A DNA stretch of 7,974 nt from Candidatus Omnitrophota bacterium (GTDB lineage Bacteria > Omnitrophota > Gorgyraeia > Gygaellales > Profunditerraquicolaceae), in the NCBI GenBank assembly GCA_028710845.1, contig JAQTTI010000047.1:1-7974 (forward strand), in the 5' to 3' direction. Positions 5,623-7,974 of this stretch are shown here, piece by piece. Numbering within the stretch: position 1 is the stretch's first letter; the number at the start of each line of letters is the position of its first letter. The notes under the pieces are model-generated. The model saw nothing but the letters and a program-made list of their open reading frames with translations. It was not told the origin of the DNA and did not search any database. Made by a program: the position numbers and the translations under genes.

Positions 5623-6771
5623 TTATTCGAATTTAATTTCATCCAGATAGAATGTAGCGCCTTCCGGGTTGTTGTCAACATTTGTAGACCAGGCAAAACC
5701 TCCTATAATATAGGACATATCTTTGCCTTTAAGGTCTATAGTGTATTGCGTCCATTCTTTATTCAGGATTACCGGACCGATAGTGGCGCTATCTGAATCC
5801 GAAAACTCTCCCATAATGCCGCCAACTTTAAACTCTTCGATCCGTTCGCCGCCTTTGGCACCGCGGGCCCAGAAGGTAAGTTTGATGGTTTTAGAAAGAT
5901 CAAAACCTGCATCAACATTACCCCAGTTGTTCGCCGGGTTCTGCCAGAAGATTCCTGCCCAACGGGCTCCCTGAGTACCTTGGCCGCTGTAAATTATTTT
6001 AATGCAAGTATCGCCTAAATAAGCATCTTCTTTCGAAGAGCCATCATATTTTATGTCACCGTAATCACCCATCCAGCCGCTAGGTATAAAATGATTCTTG
6101 GCGGTTGAGCGGTCGGCATAAATATAGAATGGCATATCCTCTTGCTTCTTTGATTCAGGTTTTAAATCCGGGTCTGCTTCATATTTTATATCGTCGATAT
6201 AAAAAGTACATCCCTCGGGATTTAAATCCGCGGTTACGGTCCAGCCGAAACCGCCGTTGACATAAGAAAGATCCTTGCCAACTAAATTGATCGTGTATTG
6301 TTTCCAATCAGCTGTTAATTCAATCGGGCCCATTTCAACCGAAACTGTATCGGGATATGTCCCCTTGATACCTCCGACCATTACTTTCTGAAGTATCTCT
6401 CCGCCTTTTGCTCCGCGAGCCCAGAAAGTAACCTTGGTCATTCCGGTTAAATCGAAACCGCCCTTTTTGTTGCCCCAGTTGTTCGACGGGTTCTGCCAAT
6501 ATATCCCCGCCCAACCTTGATTCTGTGCTTTTTTAGCGCTGTAGATAAACTGAATGCTCGATGTACCTGCATGCGGCTTATCAGCTGCCTGGTCATTCAT
6601 CTTAATGTCGCCGTAATCACCCATCCAGCCTGAAGGAATAAAATGATTGTCCTTGGCATTCTTATCCAAGTAAACCATAAACTCCTTGGGGCCTGCGGCT
6701 TTTTCTTCAGTAGCGGCAAATGCCGGAACAAAAAGACTTAAAGCCAACATAACCATTATTAGTTTCTTCAT
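5623..6771 (-). CDS. Secreted protein with two tandem carbohydrate-binding-like beta modules
   Basis: This protein has 382 residues from the ATG at 6771. That start is chosen because a strong GGGGAGG site lies five bases before it; a GTG two codons upstream falls inside that site. Residues 1-19 (MKKLIMVMLALSLFVPAFA) are a signal peptide. Two copies of one module follow, at about 30-198 and 214-382, joined by a charged Pro/Lys/Glu linker. Both copies share NHFIPSGWMGDYGDIK, WAGI.WQNP.NNWGN, TFWARGAKGGE, a GG(I)-x-G segment, and end in TFY(I/L)D(D/E)IK(Y/F)E. Alternating beta-strands with conserved Trp and a terminal FYxDxI strand are typical of galactose-binding-like jelly rolls and carbohydrate-binding modules, but I cannot assign a CBM number. 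No catalytic residues are evident. The gene follows the first glycosidase by 16 bases, so they are one operon. Its likely job is to bind the glycan those enzymes act on. Confidence 0.88.
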   Translation of the reverse strand: MKKLIMVMLALSLFVPAFAATEEKAAGPKEFMVYLDKNAKDNHFIPSGWMGDYGDIKMNDQAADKPHAGTSSIQFIYSAKKAQNQGWAGIYWQNPSNNWGNKKGGFDLTGMTKVTFWARGAKGGEILQKVMVGGIKGTYPDTVSVEMGPIELTADWKQYTINLVGKDLSYVNGGFGWTVTADLNPEGCTFYIDDIKYEADPDLKPESKKQEDMPFYIYADRSTAKNHFIPSGWMGDYGDIKYDGSSKEDAYLGDTCIKIIYSGQGTQGARWAGIFWQNPANNWGNVDAGFDLSKTIKLTFWARGAKGGERIEEFKVGGIMGEFSDSDSATIGPVILNKEWTQYTIDLKGKDMSYIIGGFAWSTNVDNNPEGATFYLDEIKFE

Positions 6772-6776
6772 ACACA

Positions 6777-6783
6777 CCTCCCC
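6777..6783 (-). promoter_or_regulatory. Strong ribosome binding site that fixes the start of the binding-module gene
   Basis: GGGGAGG on the minus strand is five bases upstream of the ATG at 6771 and lies in the 16-base gap after the stop of the first glycosidase. It rules out the GTG at 6777, whose first base is the last base of this site. Confidence 0.8.
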
Positions 6784-6787
6784 TTTC

Positions 6788-7974
6788 TTATTTAAACTTC
6801 CTTTGATACATATAATAAGATTTCCTTAATTGCCTTAAAAACGGGCTTTCTTTACCATCGCCCTGGCCACTTAAACCAAGCCACTCTTCATGCATGTATC
6901 CGTCGGGAAACGGCCCGGCCCAAAGCCCCCTGGTATCATGAATCGCCGGTTCATAACCTTTCCACCATTCATCAAGCCATTCAAAGATTACGCCGCCCAA
7001 AGCAGTGCCATATCCCCCGTTAAAAGCCATATTATTTTGGATATCTTCCCAAGAGCCGAGATGGTATTGCGCCTGGAGCTCTTCGGCTTCATCAATAGAC
7101 TTGCCGTCCGCATAAGAAGGACAACCAAATTCAGTAATAAAAGCCGGACGACCGGCGATTTCTTTTACCTGCCTCCAGAAAGCTCCAAATCCGTATTCTC
7201 CGCGGTAGGCGTTAGTCCCAAAAATATCTATGTCCGGAGTGTTTTTACCGAACTTATCCAGAAATAAAATATCCCCGCTGCATATAGCCACAGGATGGTT
7301 AGGGTCGATTGACTTGATTGTTTTAGCGACTTCATTTGCAAATTTGAAAAATACCTCAGGCTCTTCATTAGCATTACAGGCATAACCATAAACATTTTCA
7401 TTACCCAGAAGCCAAAATAAAATATAGGGTTCGTCTTTAAATTCATTGACCATTTTTTTGACCGATTCGATCATATTCTTTTTATGCTCTGCATTATTAT
7501 AATCGGTACCCGGGTTCCAGGAAGCTCCCGAACCAATGGCATATTTGCCCAAGAAATCACCCATAATAACGCGTATACCATAATCTTCATACATCTTACG
7601 CATCAATTCTTTATTTACCTTTAAAGGATGGTGATAAAGCCGAATCGTATTTATTCCCATATCCTGCATAAGCTTAAAATCACCCACGGCAGGCTCATCG
7701 GGGTCCTGTAAATTATTTCTGTTTTTATCTACGAAAGAATCAAACGGGCCGTCAACTTTTCCGTTTTTATTAAAATCTTCTTCCATCCAATTTCCCAGAG
7801 TGCCTTCATCGGGAGATTGGCCGACTTTAGTCGGAGCATAGGTTATTCCTTTAATAATATATGGCTTGTCATCGACCAAAAGCTGCCAATCGTCATTCTC
7901 ATATTGCACCAGCCGAACCTTTCCTTTACCGGCCTCTTTTACAATTTTTAAGTTACTTGCGGAAGGCTTTGGCT
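6788..7974 (-). CDS. Clan GH-A TIM-barrel glycosidase, partial (5' end beyond right edge)
   Basis: The frame is open to the right edge, with 21 further codons upstream of the GTG at 7909 (reading PKPSASNLKIVKEAGKGKVR and one more residue), so the N-terminus is missing. Numbering from the GTG, the visible 373 residues hold a complete barrel: KPYIIKGITYAP at 15-26, MGINTIRLY at 84-92, LLGNEN with acid/base Glu171, NAYRGEYGFG at 233-242, FITEFG with nucleophile Glu260, and GVIFEWLDEWWKG at 306-318. These match the paralog downstream motif for motif. Unlike the paralog, it carries an Asp/Asn-rich insert at 45-72 containing two EF-hand-like loops. The basic, low-complexity leader before the barrel suggests a linker after a signal peptide or another module. 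It heads the visible operon, 16 bases before the binding-module gene. GH2-like or GH72-like are the nearest recollections; substrate is not determined. Confidence 0.9.
   Translation of the reverse strand, partial: PKPSASNLKIVKEAGKGKVRLVQYENDDWQLLVDDKPYIIKGITYAPTKVGQSPDEGTLGNWMEEDFNKNGKVDGPFDSFVDKNRNNLQDPDEPAVGDFKLMQDMGINTIRLYHHPLKVNKELMRKMYEDYGIRVIMGDFLGKYAIGSGASWNPGTDYNNAEHKKNMIESVKKMVNEFKDEPYILFWLLGNENVYGYACNANEEPEVFFKFANEVAKTIKSIDPNHPVAICSGDILFLDKFGKNTPDIDIFGTNAYRGEYGFGAFWRQVKEIAGRPAFITEFGCPSYADGKSIDEAEELQAQYHLGSWEDIQNNMAFNGGYGTALGGVIFEWLDEWWKGYEPAIHDTRGLWAGPFPDGYMHEEWLGLSGQGDGKESPFLRQLRKSYYMYQRKFK

Noticed and set aside
5701..5715. Perfect 15-base palindrome TCCTATAATATAGGA.
   Set aside because: It lies inside the conserved SYIIGG codons, and the equivalent site in the first module lacks it; chance is sufficient.
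6184..6204. Perfect 21-base inverted repeat TTTTATATCG-T-CGATATAAAA inside the binding-module gene.
   Set aside because: It encodes the module-ending FYIDDIKY strand. The second module encodes the same motif without the palindrome, so it is probably a codon coincidence.
6890..7267. 125-codon plus-strand open frame.
   Set aside because: It is antisense to the conserved barrel of the first glycosidase and its product has no recognisable features.
7228..7446. 72-codon minus-strand frame with a hydrophobic, Met-rich product.
   Set aside because: It is wholly inside the first glycosidase in another frame, over the catalytic GNEN region; a shadow.

Overview
The window is a piece of a bacterial chromosome, probably from a Gram-negative, uncultured-type lineage. 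Omnitrophota or another PVC-like group is my guess, based on the style of the proteins rather than on any marker gene. All seven genes lie on the minus strand, so biological order runs from the right edge to the left. The theme is secreted carbohydrate processing with sugar-responsive control.

Right half (7974 to 4278): a clan GH-A TIM-barrel glycosidase whose N-terminus lies beyond the right edge; a secreted protein made of two copies of a beta-rich, aromatic-rich module that looks carbohydrate-binding; then a second GH-A glycosidase, paralogous to the first and probably a lipoprotein. Both enzymes keep the Asn-Glu acid/base and the Glu-Phe-Gly nucleophile motifs. A cluster of short inverted repeats (5532-5606) and a terminator-like hairpin (about 5479-5522) sit at the junction of the binding-module gene and the second enzyme. 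They make that enzyme's start codon ambiguous.

Middle (4266 to 2725): an exported TPR protein with a PKD-like C-terminal end, 11 bases downstream of the second enzyme and probably co-transcribed with it.

Left part (2724 to 1): an 83-base gap holds a good sigma-70-type promoter (TTGACT, 17 bases, TATAAA) and a 25-base near-perfect palindrome just before a ROK-family repressor. Nine bases after the repressor comes a membrane-anchored coiled-coil protein. At the left edge is the DNA-binding N-terminus of a LacI-family regulator.

Inferred working model: the enzymes and binding protein act outside the cytoplasm on a polysaccharide. The enzymes' motif order recalls beta-1,3-glucan-active GH72 and GH2 barrels, but the substrate is not shown. 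The ROK and LacI regulators would report the resulting sugars. No gap between genes exceeds 300 bases, and I found no RNA genes, CRISPR arrays or transposase genes.
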